Part shown: positions 43,810-55,012 of the stretch, one piece after another
How the letters are laid out: every line of letters starts with the position of its first letter
Numbering within the stretch: position 1 is the stretch's first letter
The notes under the pieces: model-generated
What the model saw: only the letters and a program-made list of their open reading frames with translations
Told to the model about the DNA's origin: nothing
Database searches by the model: none
Position numbers and translations under genes: made by a program
NCBI GenBank assembly: GCA_947472795.1
Contig: CANJBL010000014.1
Location: forward strand, 1 to 58,989
Length of the DNA stretch: 58,989 bases
Source of the DNA: Fidelibacterota bacterium
Lineage (GTDB): Bacteria; Pseudomonadota; Alphaproteobacteria; Rhodospirillales; Rhodospirillaceae
Direction: 5' to 3'

Positions 43810-44636
43810 TGCGCCTCTTTTCCATTTTCTTCTTCGCGCTCCTTCTGTTCACGTCGCCGCACGTCTTTGCGCAGGACGCAACCACCGCGGCCAACGAAGC
43901 GATCCAGCGCCGCGATTATGCGACGGCCATTCAGATCGTGACGCCCATCGCCGAAAAGGGCGACGACCAGGCGGCTTTCTATCTTTCCATGATCTATGGC
44001 GGCGCTTATGGCCCCGAGCCGACCGACACCGCGTTGGCGTTGAAGTGGCTGACCGCCGCCGCCGAGCGCGGCATGAAGGAAGCGCAAGCGGAACTGGGCG
44101 ACCGTTACCTCGACGGCCTCTGGGTGAAACAGGATTTTCCCACGGCCGCCAAGTGGTACCGCAAGAGCGCCGATCAAGGTTACGCGCGCGCTCAAAGCCT
44201 TCTCGGACAGATGACGGAACTGGGAAAGGGCATGGCGCCGGATCCCGCTGAAGCCTTGAAGCTCTATCTCGCGGCTGCCGCGCAAGGGCATGCGGTTGCG
44301 CAAGTGGATGTGGGCCGTGTCTATGCGCGCGGGGTTGGCGTGCCGCAGGATGCCGTAATGGCGGTGAAATATTTCCGTATGGCGGCGGACCAGAGCAACG
44401 TGTCGGCGGAGATTTGGATGTCGTCGGCCTATGAAATGGGTGCTGGCGTGAAGAAGGATTTCACCATCGCTTATATGTGGACACTCATTGCTCAGAAGAA
44501 TGCCGACCTCAAGAATCCTGCGACGCCGCTGCCCACGGGCTTTGCGGTCATCCTGGATAATCTCGGCAAGCAGATGTCGGGGGCGGAAATCCAGCTCGCC
44601 CATCAGATGGCGGACGGCTGGAAGCCGCACCAATAA
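43806..44636 (+). CDS. Exported Sel1-repeat protein A
   Basis: A 276-residue protein with a signal peptide ([20 protein letters not shown]) and about six Sel1-like repeats, TPR-related alpha-helical units with the A-x-x-W/Y-x-R/K-x-A-A pattern. Examples are [40 protein letters not shown] and [20 protein letters not shown]. Such repeats make scaffolds for protein partners. The ATG at 43806 overlaps the pyrG stop. A second, related Sel1 gene follows 9 bases after its stop. The role is unknown. Confidence 0.82.
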   Translation: MMRLFSIFFFALLLFTSPHVFAQDATTAANEAIQRRDYATAIQIVTPIAEKGDDQAAFYLSMIYGGAYGPEPTDTALALKWLTAAAERGMKEAQAELGDRYLDGLWVKQDFPTAAKWYRKSADQGYARAQSLLGQMTELGKGMAPDPAEALKLYLAAAAQGHAVAQVDVGRVYARGVGVPQDAVMAVKYFRMAADQSNVSAEIWMSSAYEMGAGVKKDFTIAYMWTLIAQKNADLKNPATPLPTGFAVILDNLGKQMSGAEIQLAHQMADGWKPHQ

Positions 44637-44645
44637 GGAGAGGTC

Positions 44646-45272
44646 ATGCGTTGCGGATCTCTTTTAGCGATGTCTATCGCACTGGGTTGCATAACGCCCG
44701 CTTGGGCGGACGATATGGAGACGCTTGCGCCCGCGCTCACGCAATTGCGAGATCACAATTATCGCCAAGCGATCGATATGATCACGCCGCTTGCAGAGGC
44801 AGGGAATCCTACGGCTGAAATGATGCTTGGCACCATTTATGGCGGTGGTTTTGGTTACAAGTCTGCGAATGTCGCTGATGGATTCAAATGGACAAAGCGC
44901 GCCGCCGATCATGGCCTCATGGAAGCGCAGTCAAGTATAGGTGATGCTTATTATTTCGGCCGTGGGGTTGAAAAGAACGGTGCCGAAGCTGTGAAATGGT
45001 ACCAGCGCAGTGCCGGTCAAGCCTTCCCACCTGCTCAAGCCGCCCTCGGCATGATCTACGTTCTTGGGACGGATGTGCCTCAGGACTTTATTCAGGCCTA
45101 CATGTGGAACCTTCTTGCTCAGCAAAATGCCGCTGTTCACCCCGAAATACGCTCGCGACTGGTTGATGCCGTTGGACCCACTCTGGCGCAAATGCGTGAG
45201 CACATGTCGGCTGAGGAGATTGCCAAGGCTGAAGGCCTTGCAAAACAGTGGAAGCCGGAAGTTGGACGGTAG
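44646..45272 (+). CDS. Exported Sel1-repeat protein B
   Basis: A 208-residue relative of the preceding Sel1 protein, starting with a signal peptide (LLAMSIALGCITPAWAD). Repeats include GFKWTKRAADHGLMEAQSSI and AVKWYQRSAGQAFPPAQAAL, and it shares the layout of an N-terminal D-M-I-T-P-L-A-E-like helix and a C-terminal W-K-P end (KQWKPEV versus DGWKPHQ). An AAGGAGAGG site precedes the ATG. The two genes look like a duplicated pair; B has one or two fewer repeats and more AT-rich sequence by eye. Its partner is not known. Confidence 0.8.
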   Translation: MRCGSLLAMSIALGCITPAWADDMETLAPALTQLRDHNYRQAIDMITPLAEAGNPTAEMMLGTIYGGGFGYKSANVADGFKWTKRAADHGLMEAQSSIGDAYYFGRGVEKNGAEAVKWYQRSAGQAFPPAQAALGMIYVLGTDVPQDFIQAYMWNLLAQQNAAVHPEIRSRLVDAVGPTLAQMREHMSAEEIAKAEGLAKQWKPEVGR

Positions 45273-45303
45273 ATTTCGCGTTCAATTCAGCTAGGATCAA
45301 TTC

Positions 45304-46146
45304 ATGAAAGCCCATCACGTCAAAGTCGGCAGTCTGACGATCGGCAATGATCTGCCCTTCGTGCTCATCGCTGGGCCGTGTCAGATGGAAAGCCGGGCGC
45401 ACGCGCTGGAAGTCGCCGGTGCTTTGAAAGAAATCGCGGCCAAGGCCGGCATCGGGCTCATCTACAAGAGCTCCTTCGACAAGGCGAACCGCACGAGTGT
45501 TTCAGGCAAACGGGGCATGGGCTTGCACGACTCACTCCCCGTATTTGCCGAGATCAAAGAGAAGCTGGGTCTGGTCACGCTCACCGACATTCACGAGATC
45601 GAACACTGCGCGCCTGTTGCCGAAGTGGTCGATGTCATGCAGATCCCGGCGTTCCTCTGTCGTCAGACCGACCTGCTGCTCGCGGCGGGACAAACAAAAG
45701 CCTGCATCAACGTGAAAAAGGGCCAATTCCTCGCGCCGTGGGATATGGCCAACGTCGTCAGCAAAGTGGAATCCACTGGCAACAAACGTATTCTTGTGAC
45801 GGAGCGCGGTGTGTCCTTCGGCTACAACACGCTCGTCACCGACATGCGCAGCCTGCCCATCATGGCCAAGAGCGGCTACCCCGTCGTGATGGATGCGACC
45901 CATGCCGTGCAACAGCCGGGCGGGCAGGGCACCAGCTCCGGCGGTGATCGCGCCTTTGCACCTGTCATTGCGCGTGCCGCAGTGGCTGTCGGCGTCGCAG
46001 CGGTGTTCATGGAAACGCATCCCGATCCCGATCATGCGCCCTCCGATGGCCCTAACATGATCAAACTCGAGAACATGGCCGGCATCCTCGCCACTCTGAA
46101 AGCATTCGATCAGGTGGCCAAAGCCAATCCGGTTAGCCTCGACTAA
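45304..46146 (+). CDS. kdsA: 3-deoxy-8-phosphooctulonate synthase
   Basis: KdsA condenses PEP and arabinose 5-phosphate to Kdo-8-phosphate, the first step to the Kdo of LPS. The 280-residue product has VLIAGPCQMESRAHALEVAG, YKSSFDKANRTS, KKGQFLAPWDMANVVSKVE, ERGVSFGYNTLVTDMRSLP and FMETHPDPDHAPSDGPNM. The Cys in AGPCQMES is the residue found in the metal-dependent class (E. coli has Asn there), so a metal-dependent enzyme is inferred. It sits near eno and pyrG, a common alphaproteobacterial order. Confidence 0.96.
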   Translation: MKAHHVKVGSLTIGNDLPFVLIAGPCQMESRAHALEVAGALKEIAAKAGIGLIYKSSFDKANRTSVSGKRGMGLHDSLPVFAEIKEKLGLVTLTDIHEIEHCAPVAEVVDVMQIPAFLCRQTDLLLAAGQTKACINVKKGQFLAPWDMANVVSKVESTGNKRILVTERGVSFGYNTLVTDMRSLPIMAKSGYPVVMDATHAVQQPGGQGTSSGGDRAFAPVIARAAVAVGVAAVFMETHPDPDHAPSDGPNMIKLENMAGILATLKAFDQVAKANPVSLD

Positions 46147-47460
<1,314 letters not shown>

Positions 47461-47492
47461 TCCCGCAGAGATTGTTTGCTGCCGAATCAATC

Positions 47493-47525
47493 GGACCGAA
47501 GTGAGTCATTTCGGCCACACTTTTT
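47493..47525 (+). terminator. Weak terminator-like hairpin after eno
   Basis: GGACCGAA (47493-47500) pairs with TTCGGCC (47510-47516) with one bulged A, followed a few bases later by TTTTT (47521-47525). The stem is short, so termination would be partial. Confidence 0.35.
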
Positions 47526-47542
47526 GACTCGGAGGCAAAAAA

Positions 47543-47578
47543 ATGAATCCGATGAATCGTGGAATCTTGACCGCGTGA
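47543..47578 (+). CDS. Very short ORF upstream of ftsB, possible leader peptide
   Basis: An 11-codon ORF (MNPMNRGILTA then TGA) with a good GGAGG site seven bases upstream, in the gap between eno and ftsB. It is too short for any domain. It may be a translated leader or a chance feature; the well-placed ribosome site argues for translation. The ftsB start lies 47 bases further on. Confidence 0.3.
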   Translation: MNPMNRGILTA

Positions 47579-47625
47579 CTCGCCCGTGATTCCCTTCTTG
47601 CACCGCGACGATCAAGGAGAGGGCT

Positions 47626-47958
47626 GTGGTCAGAGTTCTGCGACAGGAAATCACCCGCAAGACGCATCAGATCTTCGTGCCCCTGATGTGGGCCGCCGTC
47701 ATGTCCTATTTCGGGTATCACTTCGTGCAGGGTGACCGTGGGCTTCTGGCGTGGTGGAACTTGCGTCACGAGATTGAAGCTACCGATATCGAGGTCACTG
47801 CCGTCACCGCCGAGAAGCAGGCGCTCGAACACCGCGTCTCGCTCCTGCGCCCCGCCAGCCTCGACCGCGACATGCTCGAAGAGCGCGCCCGCATGATGCT
47901 GGGCGCGGTAGGGGCTGATGATCTCATTGTCCCCATGGCCGATCCTTCCGCCCAATAA
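47626..47958 (+). CDS. ftsB: Septum formation initiator FtsB/DivIC family
   Basis: FtsB-type proteins form the FtsB-FtsL-FtsQ divisome subcomplex. The 110-residue bitopic protein has a TM helix at about residues 18-34 (FVPLMWAAVMSYFGYHFV), then a periplasmic coiled coil (LRHEIEATDIEVTAVTAEKQ) and the conserved C-terminal RPASLDRDMLEERARMMLG. The GTG start at 47626 follows AAGGAGAGG. Its place between eno and pdhA is the typical alphaproteobacterial position, which strengthens the call. Confidence 0.9.
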   Translation: MVRVLRQEITRKTHQIFVPLMWAAVMSYFGYHFVQGDRGLLAWWNLRHEIEATDIEVTAVTAEKQALEHRVSLLRPASLDRDMLEERARMMLGAVGADDLIVPMADPSAQ

Positions 47959-47966
47959 TCACAGAT

Positions 47967-48036
47967 AGATAGCTTGATATGTTGTTTGCGGCGCTGTTGC
48001 CGATCCGATTCGGCGCAGTTAGATAGCTTGCAATGT
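47967..48036 (+). repeat. Paired direct repeats upstream of pdhA
   Basis: AGATAGCTTG-NN-ATGT occurs at 47967-47982 and 48021-48036, 54 bases apart. The 331-base gap before pdhA is AT-rich, and these repeats and the candidate promoter at 48181 are the only distinct elements in it. They could be sites for a regulator of the PDH operon. Confidence 0.4.
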
Positions 48037-48180
48037 AATTATCGCAAGCGGTTGCAGCGCAACATTTTTCTCGCAGGTTCAAAACAAACCCGTTTTGGAC
48101 TATTTGCGCAATTAACTCCCGCATTTCCCACAAAACACGCCAATTTGTGTTCAACGGCAACACCTTAACCGTCCGCCCTC

Positions 48181-48210
48181 TTGCCATCCCCGAAATGGCG
48201 GCAATATTCT
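48181..48210 (+). promoter_or_regulatory. Candidate promoter for the pdh operon
   Basis: TTGCCA (48181-48186), an 18-base spacer and TATTCT (48205-48210) lie 80 bases before the pdhA start. The -35 is identical to that of the rpsB promoter in this window. The -10 is only moderate. Confidence 0.4.
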
Positions 48211-48289
48211 TTCGTGTAAGTGGAGAGCAAACCAAAAGGGTGTCCAGCCGTGATGCCCAGCTCATTCCACGGCTCTTGGAGGGGCGCGT

Positions 48290-49309
48290 ATGTCAGTCAA
48301 AAAGGGGGCCCCGAAGAAGGGGCCGGCAGCCGGCAATAACTTGGCGCCGACGACGGACGAATTGGTCAAATACTACAAGGATATGCTGCTGATCCGCCGC
48401 TTCGAGGAGCGCGCCGGCCAGCTTTACGGCATGGGGCTCATCGGCGGCTTCTGCCATCTTTATATCGGTCAGGAAGCGGTCGTTGTCGGTTTGCAGGCGT
48501 GTTGCCGCCCGGGCGATTCCATCGTCACCAGCTACCGCGACCACGGCCACATGCTCGCCTGCGCCATGGACCCCAAGGGCGTCATGGCGGAGCTAACGGG
48601 CCGCTCCACGGGCTATTCGCGCGGCAAAGGCGGTTCGATGCACATGTTCAGCCGCGAGAAGGGCTTCTTCGGCGGCCACGGCATTGTCGCTGCGCAAGTG
48701 CCCATCGGCACGGGTCTGGCTTTCGCGCACAAGTACAAAGGCGACGGCGGCCTCTCGATGGCCTACATGGGCGACGGCGCCTTCAACCAGGGTCAGGTTT
48801 ATGAGTCCCTGAACATGGCCTCGCTCTGGCAGTTGCCGGTGCTCTTCATCGTCGAGAACAACAAGTACGGCATGGGCACGTCGGTCGAACGCTCCTCGGC
48901 CAGCACCGATCTCGCCAGCCGTGGTGAAGCTTACAACGTCAAGACCATGTCCATCGACGGCATGGATGTAATGGCAGTACGCGAAGCCGGCATCGAAGCC
49001 ACCGAGCACATTCGCGCCGGCAAAGGCCCGGTGCTGATGGAAGCCAAGACCTACCGCTACCGCGGGCACTCGATGTCTGATCCCGCCAAGTACCGTACCA
49101 AAGAAGAACTGCAGAAGATGCGCACCGAGCATGATCCCATCGATCATCTGCGCCAATTGCTGATCGACCAGAAGGTCCTCGACGACGATGCCTTCAAGGC
49201 TATCGACAAGGACATCAAGGATGTCGTCGTGGCGGCCGCCGAATTCGCCCAGACCAGCCCAGAGCCCGATCCTGCGGAGCTTTGGACTGACATCATCATC
49301 GCGGCTTAA
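48290..49309 (+). CDS. pdhA: Pyruvate dehydrogenase E1 component, alpha subunit
   Basis: The thiamine-diphosphate E1 alpha subunit of the heterotetrameric PDH type. The 339-residue product has [20 protein letters not shown], the [20 protein letters not shown] region, the TPP/Mg motif starting GDGAFNQGQ and ending in VENN, and the [19 protein letters not shown] phosphorylation-loop region. The N-terminal 20 residues are a Lys/Gly/Pro-rich extension. It starts the pdhA-pdhB-pdhC-lpd-lipA block and has GGAGG seven bases before the ATG. Confidence 0.96.
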   Translation: MSVKKGAPKKGPAAGNNLAPTTDELVKYYKDMLLIRRFEERAGQLYGMGLIGGFCHLYIGQEAVVVGLQACCRPGDSIVTSYRDHGHMLACAMDPKGVMAELTGRSTGYSRGKGGSMHMFSREKGFFGGHGIVAAQVPIGTGLAFAHKYKGDGGLSMAYMGDGAFNQGQVYESLNMASLWQLPVLFIVENNKYGMGTSVERSSASTDLASRGEAYNVKTMSIDGMDVMAVREAGIEATEHIRAGKGPVLMEAKTYRYRGHSMSDPAKYRTKEELQKMRTEHDPIDHLRQLLIDQKVLDDDAFKAIDKDIKDVVVAAAEFAQTSPEPDPAELWTDIIIAA

Positions 49310-49323
49310 CGGGGGCGACGGAT

Positions 49324-50676
49324 ATGGCTACGCAAATTCTCATGCCGGCGCTGTCGCCGACAATGACCGAAGGCAAGCTCTCCAAATGGCTGGTGAAGGA
49401 AGGCGATACGGTTGCGAGCGGCACGATCCTCGCCGAGATCGAAACCGATAAAGCCACCATGGAATTCGAAGCGGTGGATGAAGGACGCATCGGCAAAATT
49501 CTGGTGCCGGAAGGCAGCGAAGGTGTTGCCGTGAACACGCCCATCGCGACGTTGCTTGCGGAAGGCGAGAGCGCTTCGGCGGCACCCGCGCAGTCCGTGA
49601 CAAAGCCTACGGCTCCTGCCGCGCCGGCACCGCAAACGAAAGCTCCAGCTGCTCCGGCGGCACCGCCACCTGCCGCTGAAGGCCAGAACTCCTCGTGGAA
49701 AACCCAGACCGTGCGCGAAGCCTTGCGCGACGCCATGGCCGAAGAGATGCGCCGCAATCCCAACGTCTTCCTGATGGGCGAAGAAGTGGCCCAGTACCAG
49801 GGGGCCTATAAAGTGAGCCAGGGTTTGCTGGATGAGTTTGGCGCGAAACGCGTGGTCGACACACCCATCACCGAGCATGGCTTTGCCGGTCTTGGCGTTG
49901 GTGCTGCCTTCGGCGGTCTCGTGCCTATTGTCGAGTTCATGACCTTCAACTTTGCCATGCAGGCCATGGACCAGATCATCAACTCGGCGGCCAAGACACT
50001 GTATATGTCCGGCGGTCAGATGGGCTGTCCCATCGTGTTCCGCGGCCCCAACGGCGCTGCGGCGCGCGTCGCCGCCCAACACTCGCAATGCTACGCTAGT
50101 TGGTACGCGCACGTTCCTGGCCTGAAGGTGGTAGCGCCCTGGAGTGCGGCGGATGCAAAGGGCCTGTTGAAGGCCGCGATCCGCGATCCCAACCCAGTCA
50201 TCTTCCTCGAACATGAAATCCTTTACGGCCAGAGCTTCCCCGTACCCGACGCAGCCGACTTCACGCTGCCCATCGGTCAGGCGAAAGTGGAGCGTGTCGG
50301 CAAGGACGTAACGCTCGTGGCGTTCTCCATCATGGTCGGCAAAGCCATGAAGGCCGCCGAGAAGTTGGCGGAAGAGGGGATCGACGCAGAGGTCATCAAT
50401 CTGCGCACGCTGCGCCCGCTCGACACCGCCACCATCATCACCTCGATCCAGAAGACCAATCGCTGCGTCACGTGCGAAGAAGGTTGGGCCTATGCGGGCA
50501 TCGGTTCGGAAATCGCTGCTGTGATCGTGGAGCAGGCTTTCGACTATTTGGATGCGCCGGTGATGCGCGTCGCGGGCAAAGATGTGCCTATGCCCTATGC
50601 CGCCAACCTTGAAGCGCTGGCTTTACCGCAGGTGGAAGATATCGTCGCCTCGGCTAAAGCCGTTTGTTACCGGTAG
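49324..50676 (+). CDS. pdhB: Pyruvate dehydrogenase E1 component, beta subunit, with lipoyl domain
   Basis: A 450-residue E1 beta subunit with an extra N-terminal lipoyl domain at residues 1-80 ([20 protein letters not shown] and the lipoylation site [12 protein letters not shown]). An Ala/Pro linker (about 90-120) and the transketolase-like E1 beta fold follow ([40 protein letters not shown]). Such lipoylated E1 beta subunits are known in alphaproteobacteria (for example Zymomonas and Rhizobium). pdhC follows nine bases later. Confidence 0.96.
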   Translation: MATQILMPALSPTMTEGKLSKWLVKEGDTVASGTILAEIETDKATMEFEAVDEGRIGKILVPEGSEGVAVNTPIATLLAEGESASAAPAQSVTKPTAPAAPAPQTKAPAAPAAPPPAAEGQNSSWKTQTVREALRDAMAEEMRRNPNVFLMGEEVAQYQGAYKVSQGLLDEFGAKRVVDTPITEHGFAGLGVGAAFGGLVPIVEFMTFNFAMQAMDQIINSAAKTLYMSGGQMGCPIVFRGPNGAAARVAAQHSQCYASWYAHVPGLKVVAPWSAADAKGLLKAAIRDPNPVIFLEHEILYGQSFPVPDAADFTLPIGQAKVERVGKDVTLVAFSIMVGKAMKAAEKLAEEGIDAEVINLRTLRPLDTATIITSIQKTNRCVTCEEGWAYAGIGSEIAAVIVEQAFDYLDAPVMRVAGKDVPMPYAANLEALALPQVEDIVASAKAVCYR

Positions 50677-50685
50677 GAGCCAGGC

Positions 50686-51927
50686 ATGCCCATCGAACTC
50701 CTGATGCCCGCCCTGTCGCCAACGATGACGGAGGGCAAACTCGCCAAGTGGCTCAAGAAAGAAGGCGACAAAATTGCCAGCGGCGATGTCATCGCCGAGA
50801 TCGAGACCGACAAGGCGACCATGGAAATGGAAGCCGTCGATGAAGGGACTCTCGGTAAAATTCTTGTGCCGGAAGGTACCGAGAAGGTGGCCGTCAATCA
50901 GCCCATCGCCGTGCTGTTGCAGGAAGGCGAGAGCAAGGACGCGGTGAAAGCCGCACCTGCGGCGCCGAAGGTTGCGCCGCCGGCTCCCGCGCCCGCAGTT
51001 CCCGCGCAGAAAGCGATTGCGCCGGCAGCGCCGGCGACAAAGCCCGCCGCGCCCGCGCATGGTGGTGCCCGCGTGTTTGCGAGCCCGCTCGCCAAGCGCG
51101 TTGCCGCCAATGCCGGCGTCGATCTCGCCACCGTGCAAGGTACGGGCCCGAACGGGCGCATCGTCAAAGCCGATGTGGACAAGGTTGCCGCCGGTGGTCA
51201 GCGCAAGGCCGCAGCGCCGCGCGCATCCGGTCCGGTTCCCGATTACGGCCAGCCCTACAAAGAAGTACCCAACAGCGGCGTGCGCAAAATCATCGCGCAG
51301 CGTCTGCTAGAGGCCAAGACAACCATCCCGCACTTCTACCTCACCATCGATTGCGTGATCGACGAAATCGTGAAGGTGCGTAAACAATTGGCCGACGACG
51401 GCATCAAGGTGTCGGTGAACGACTTTGTCATCAAGGCGAGCGCGCTCGCTTTGCGCAAAGTGCCGCAAGCCAACGCCAGTTGGACCGATGAAGCCGTGCG
51501 TCTCTACGACAACGTCGATATCTCGGTCGCCGTTGCCACACCGGACGGGCTCATTACCCCGATTGTGCGCGATGCCGATAAGAAGGGCCTCGCAGCGATT
51601 TCCGCCGAAGTGAAGGATTTGGCGACGCGCGCCAAGGCGAAGAAGCTGAAGCTGGAAGAGTTCCAGGGCGGTGGCTTCTCCATCTCCAATCTTGGCATGT
51701 ACGGCGTGAAGGAGTTCTCGGCCATCATCAACCCGCCGCAGGTGTGCATCCTGGCGGTAGGCAAGGGCGATGAACGCCCCGTGGTGAAGAACGGTCAGCT
51801 TGCGATTGCCAATGTCATGACCTGTACGCTGTCGTGCGATCATCGTGTTGTTGACGGGGCCGTGGGCGCGGAATTCCTACAGGCCTTCCAGGCGCTCATC
51901 GAAAATCCGCTGCGCATGTTGTTGTAG
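50686..51927 (+). CDS. pdhC: Dihydrolipoamide acetyltransferase (E2) of PDH
   Basis: The E2 core that moves the acetyl group to CoA. The 413-residue product has one lipoyl domain (lipoyl Lys in [12 protein letters not shown] near residue 43), an Ala/Pro linker, the E1/E3-binding domain ([32 protein letters not shown]) and the catalytic acetyltransferase domain ending with the [20 protein letters not shown] active-site motif. It has a single lipoyl domain because pdhB carries another. It is followed after 11 bases by the E3 gene. Confidence 0.96.
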   Translation: MPIELLMPALSPTMTEGKLAKWLKKEGDKIASGDVIAEIETDKATMEMEAVDEGTLGKILVPEGTEKVAVNQPIAVLLQEGESKDAVKAAPAAPKVAPPAPAPAVPAQKAIAPAAPATKPAAPAHGGARVFASPLAKRVAANAGVDLATVQGTGPNGRIVKADVDKVAAGGQRKAAAPRASGPVPDYGQPYKEVPNSGVRKIIAQRLLEAKTTIPHFYLTIDCVIDEIVKVRKQLADDGIKVSVNDFVIKASALALRKVPQANASWTDEAVRLYDNVDISVAVATPDGLITPIVRDADKKGLAAISAEVKDLATRAKAKKLKLEEFQGGGFSISNLGMYGVKEFSAIINPPQVCILAVGKGDERPVVKNGQLAIANVMTCTLSCDHRVVDGAVGAEFLQAFQALIENPLRMLL

Positions 51928-51938
51928 GACGCGTGACC

Positions 51939-53336
51939 ATGTCCGATACGCAATTCGACCTCATCGTTGTTGGCGGCGGTCCAGGCGGCTACACGGCTGC
52001 CATCCGCGCATCTCAGCTTGGCATGAAGACGGCGATCGTCGAGAAGGAGAATCTCGGTGGTATCTGTCTTAACTGGGGTTGTATCCCGACCAAAGCGCTG
52101 CTGCGCTCGGCCGAGGTCTATCATTTGATGCATCGTGCTAAGGAGTTTGGGCTTAAGGCCGATAACATCGCTTTCGACATCGAAGCGGTGATCAAGCGCT
52201 CGCGCGGCGTGGCCAGCCAGCTCAACTCCGGCGTCAAACACTTGATGAAAAAGAACAAGGTCACGGTGTTCGACGGCCACGCCAAATTGATGCCGGGCCG
52301 CAAGCTCAACGTCACCAAAGACGGCAAGACGGTTGCCGATCTCACCGGCAAGAATATCATCCTGGCGACCGGCGCGCGCGCACGCGAACTACCGGGTCTG
52401 GAAGCAGACGGCAATCTGGTGTGGAACTATCGCCACGCCATGGTACCGAAAATGTTCCCGAAGACGCTGCTGGTCATTGGCTCCGGCGCGATTGGGATCG
52501 AGTTTGCCAGTTTCTACCAAACCATGGGCGCGAAGGTGACCGTGGTTGAGGTCCTCGATCGCATCGTACCTGTGGAAGATGCCGAGATTTCCGCCATCGC
52601 CCACAAGCAGTTCGAGAAGCAGGGCATGGTCATCAAGACCAAGGCTGTCGTAAAGGCGCTGAAACGCAACGCCAATGATGTGACGGCCACGATTGAGCAA
52701 GGCGGCAAGAGCGAAGACATCACCTTCGAGCGTGTCATCTCTGCCGTGGGCATTGTCGGCAACGTCGAGAATATCGGGCTCGAAGGCACAAAGATCAAAG
52801 TCGAGAAGACCCATATCGTTGCCGGCCCCTATTGCGAAACCGGAGAGCCCGGTATCTACGCCATCGGCGATCTGACGGGGCCACCGTGGCTCGCGCATAA
52901 GGCTGGCCATGAAGCCGTCATATGCGTCGAGAAGATCGCGGGCCAGCATCCACATCCTCTGAACGTGCTTGGCATTCCCGGCTGCACCTACTGCCATCCG
53001 CAGATCGCCAGCGTGGGCCTCACGGAGCAGGCGGCGAAGGACAAAGGCTATCAGGTGAAGGTGGGCCGCTATCCCTTTATCGCGAACGGCAAAGCCATCG
53101 CCTTGGGCGATACGACCGGTCTCGTGAAAACCGTGTTTGACGCTAAGACAGGTGAATTGCTTGGCGCCCATATGGTTGGTGCGGAAGTGACCGAACTGAT
53201 TCAGGGCTATGCCATCGCCAAGACCCTGGAGACCACCGAGCAGGAATTGATGCACACGGTGTTCCCGCATCCGACGTTGTCGGAAATGATGCACGAGAGC
53301 GTGCTCGATGCTTACGGCCGCGCCATCAATATGTGA
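51939..53336 (+). CDS. lpdA: Dihydrolipoyl dehydrogenase (E3)
   Basis: The FAD enzyme that reoxidises dihydrolipoamide with NAD. The 465-residue product has the FAD-binding [18 protein letters not shown], the redox disulfide in [16 protein letters not shown], the NAD-binding [17 protein letters not shown], the second FAD motif [11 protein letters not shown], and the C-terminal His-Glu active site [16 protein letters not shown] chose ATG 51939; a GTG at 51933 is possible. lipA begins about 20 bases after the stop. Confidence 0.96.
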   Translation: MSDTQFDLIVVGGGPGGYTAAIRASQLGMKTAIVEKENLGGICLNWGCIPTKALLRSAEVYHLMHRAKEFGLKADNIAFDIEAVIKRSRGVASQLNSGVKHLMKKNKVTVFDGHAKLMPGRKLNVTKDGKTVADLTGKNIILATGARARELPGLEADGNLVWNYRHAMVPKMFPKTLLVIGSGAIGIEFASFYQTMGAKVTVVEVLDRIVPVEDAEISAIAHKQFEKQGMVIKTKAVVKALKRNANDVTATIEQGGKSEDITFERVISAVGIVGNVENIGLEGTKIKVEKTHIVAGPYCETGEPGIYAIGDLTGPPWLAHKAGHEAVICVEKIAGQHPHPLNVLGIPGCTYCHPQIASVGLTEQAAKDKGYQVKVGRYPFIANGKAIALGDTTGLVKTVFDAKTGELLGAHMVGAEVTELIQGYAIAKTLETTEQELMHTVFPHPTLSEMMHESVLDAYGRAINM

Positions 53337-53356
53337 GTTGTGCTAGACTTAAGCCC

Positions 53357-54277
53357 ATGAGCAACGTCGAATCCATTGCCGAGAATAAACAACGCCTCCC
53401 GAAGCCGCCTTGGCTGCGGGTGAAGGCACCGACGTCTCCCGAGTATCACGAGACGCGCAAGCTGATGCGCGGGCTCAAGCTGCACACGGTTTGCGAGGAG
53501 GCGGCATGCCCCAACATCGGGGAATGCTGGTCCCAGAAGCACGCCACCATGATGATCCTGGGCGATATCTGCACGCGGGCCTGCGCCTTCTGCAATGTCA
53601 AAACCGGCAAGCCGGGCGCTGTAGACGCCGATGAACCCGCGCACGTGGCCGAAGCCGTGCGGCAGTTGGGCCTGCGGCATGTGGTGATCACATCCGTGGA
53701 CCGCGACGATCTCGACGACGGCGGTGCGTATCATTGGGTCGAAGTGATCAAGGCCGTGCGTGCGGCCAATCCCGAAACGACCATCGAAGTGCTGACACCG
53801 GATTTCCGCAAGAAACTCGGCATGGTGGACCTTGTGGCCGCTGCCAAGCCCGACGTTTACAACCACAACCTTGAAACCGTTCCGCGCCTCTACCGCAAGG
53901 TCCGCGCCAGCGCGCGTTACTTTACATCCCTGCGCTTGCTGGAACGCGTGAAGGAACTCGATCCTTCCATGTTCACCAAGTCCGGCATCATGGTGGGCCT
54001 GGGCGAGATGAAGGAAGAAGTGCTGCAGGTCATGGACGACATGCGCGCGGCCAATGTGGACTTCCTGACCATCGGCCAGTACCTGCAACCCACACCGCGC
54101 CATGCGGCGGTGGAGCGTTTTGTTTTGCCGGATGAATTCGCCGATTACGAGCGCATCGCGCGCGCCAAGGGTTTCCTGATGGTCTCGGCCACGCCGCTGA
54201 CGCGCTCATCTTATCACGCGGATGCCGACTTCGCGCAGTTGCGGGCGGCGCGCGAAAAGCAACTCGCAGGCGCTTAG
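53357..54277 (+). CDS. lipA: Lipoyl synthase
   Basis: A radical-SAM enzyme that inserts two sulfurs into octanoyl groups on lipoyl domains, here beside the PDH genes that need it. The 306-residue product has the auxiliary cluster motif [12 protein letters not shown] near residue 55, the radical-SAM CxxxCxxC in [23 protein letters not shown], and [15 protein letters not shown] followed by the late SGIMVGLGE motif. The ATG at 53357 matches the family length; a GTG at 53333 overlapping the lpd stop would add eight residues. Confidence 0.96.
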   Translation: MSNVESIAENKQRLPKPPWLRVKAPTSPEYHETRKLMRGLKLHTVCEEAACPNIGECWSQKHATMMILGDICTRACAFCNVKTGKPGAVDADEPAHVAEAVRQLGLRHVVITSVDRDDLDDGGAYHWVEVIKAVRAANPETTIEVLTPDFRKKLGMVDLVAAAKPDVYNHNLETVPRLYRKVRASARYFTSLRLLERVKELDPSMFTKSGIMVGLGEMKEEVLQVMDDMRAANVDFLTIGQYLQPTPRHAAVERFVLPDEFADYERIARAKGFLMVSATPLTRSSYHADADFAQLRAAREKQLAGA

Positions 54278-54285
54278 GGCAGGAG

Positions 54286-54735
54286 ATGCCCGAGCACCGC
54301 GAAACACGCGTTCTGCCCTACACGCCGGAGCAGGTGTATGCGCTGGTGGCCGACGTGGAACGCTATCCGGAATTCCTGCCGTGGTGCGTGGCCTGCCGCA
54401 TCAGCCGGCGCATTTCGCCCACGGAATTCATCGCCGATCTCGCGGTGGGTTTCAAAATGGTACGCGAGAAGTTCACCAGCCGCGTGACGCTGACGCCCAT
54501 CACCGCGATCAAAGTCGAATACCTCGATGGGCCCTTTGCTTATCTCACCAACGAATGGACTTTCACGCCCGCGCCGGAAGGAACGTCCGTATCCTTTTAT
54601 CTCGCCTTCGAATTCAAATCGAAGCTGCTGCAAAGCCTCATCGGCGTGCTGTTCGAAGAAGCCGTGCACCGCATGGTGGCGGCCTTCGAGGTGCGGGCGG
54701 AGAAGCTTTATGGTTCGGCGAAGTTCGAGTTTTAA
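54286..54735 (+). CDS. COQ10/RatA-type START-domain protein
   Basis: A 149-residue START-like protein of the COQ10/RatA family, which binds ubiquinone-type lipids in mitochondria and bacteria. It starts ETRVLPYTPEQVYALVADVE and has RYPEFLPWCVACRI, FKMVREKFTSRVTLTP and FEFKSKLLQSLIGVLFEEAV. The name RatA comes from a proposed E. coli ribosome-association toxin, but no antitoxin partner is present here. The position after lipA is common in alphaproteobacteria and fits a respiratory role. It lies nine bases after the lipA stop. Confidence 0.88.
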   Translation: MPEHRETRVLPYTPEQVYALVADVERYPEFLPWCVACRISRRISPTEFIADLAVGFKMVREKFTSRVTLTPITAIKVEYLDGPFAYLTNEWTFTPAPEGTSVSFYLAFEFKSKLLQSLIGVLFEEAVHRMVAAFEVRAEKLYGSAKFEF

Positions 54736-54787
54736 GGGAACCCGCAAGGTTTTGCGCCGTTAGCTCCTGTAACCCCAGGAGACTCCC

Positions 54788-55012
54788 ATGGCTAAATGCG
54801 AGAAGTGCGGCAACGACTATAAGCGGACCTTCGACGTCGTCATCAATGGCGAGAGCCACACTTTCGATAGTTTTGAGTGCGCTATCGCAGCAGTTGCGCC
54901 GTCGTGTGCCCATTGCGGCTGCAAGATCATCGGTCACGGCGTAGAAGCCAACGACAGGATGTTCTGCTGCAGCCATTGCGCGAAGGCCGTGCATCTGGCC
55001 GCAGCGAGCTAA
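54788..55012 (+). CDS. Small Cys-rich metal-binding-like protein
   Basis: A 74-residue protein with nine Cys (positions 4, 7, 31, 40, 43, 45, 60, 61, 64) and several His, arranged as CxxC, a single C, then CxxCxC and CCxxC. The pattern resembles zinc-ribbon and prokaryotic metallothionein-like proteins. It starts MAKCEKCGNDYKRTFDVVIN, and CAHCGCKIIGHGVEANDRMF is near the middle. An AGGAG site precedes the ATG. Zinc or copper binding is an inference from spacing. It ends by overlapping the convergent cinA-type gene by four bases. Confidence 0.65.
   Translation: MAKCEKCGNDYKRTFDVVINGESHTFDSFECAIAAVAPSCAHCGCKIIGHGVEANDRMFCCSHCAKAVHLAAAS

Noticed and set aside
54286-54735. RatA-type toxin as part of a toxin-antitoxin pair
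   Set aside because: Only the START-domain protein is present, with no RatB-like neighbour, and the lipA-adjacent position points to a ubiquinone-related role.
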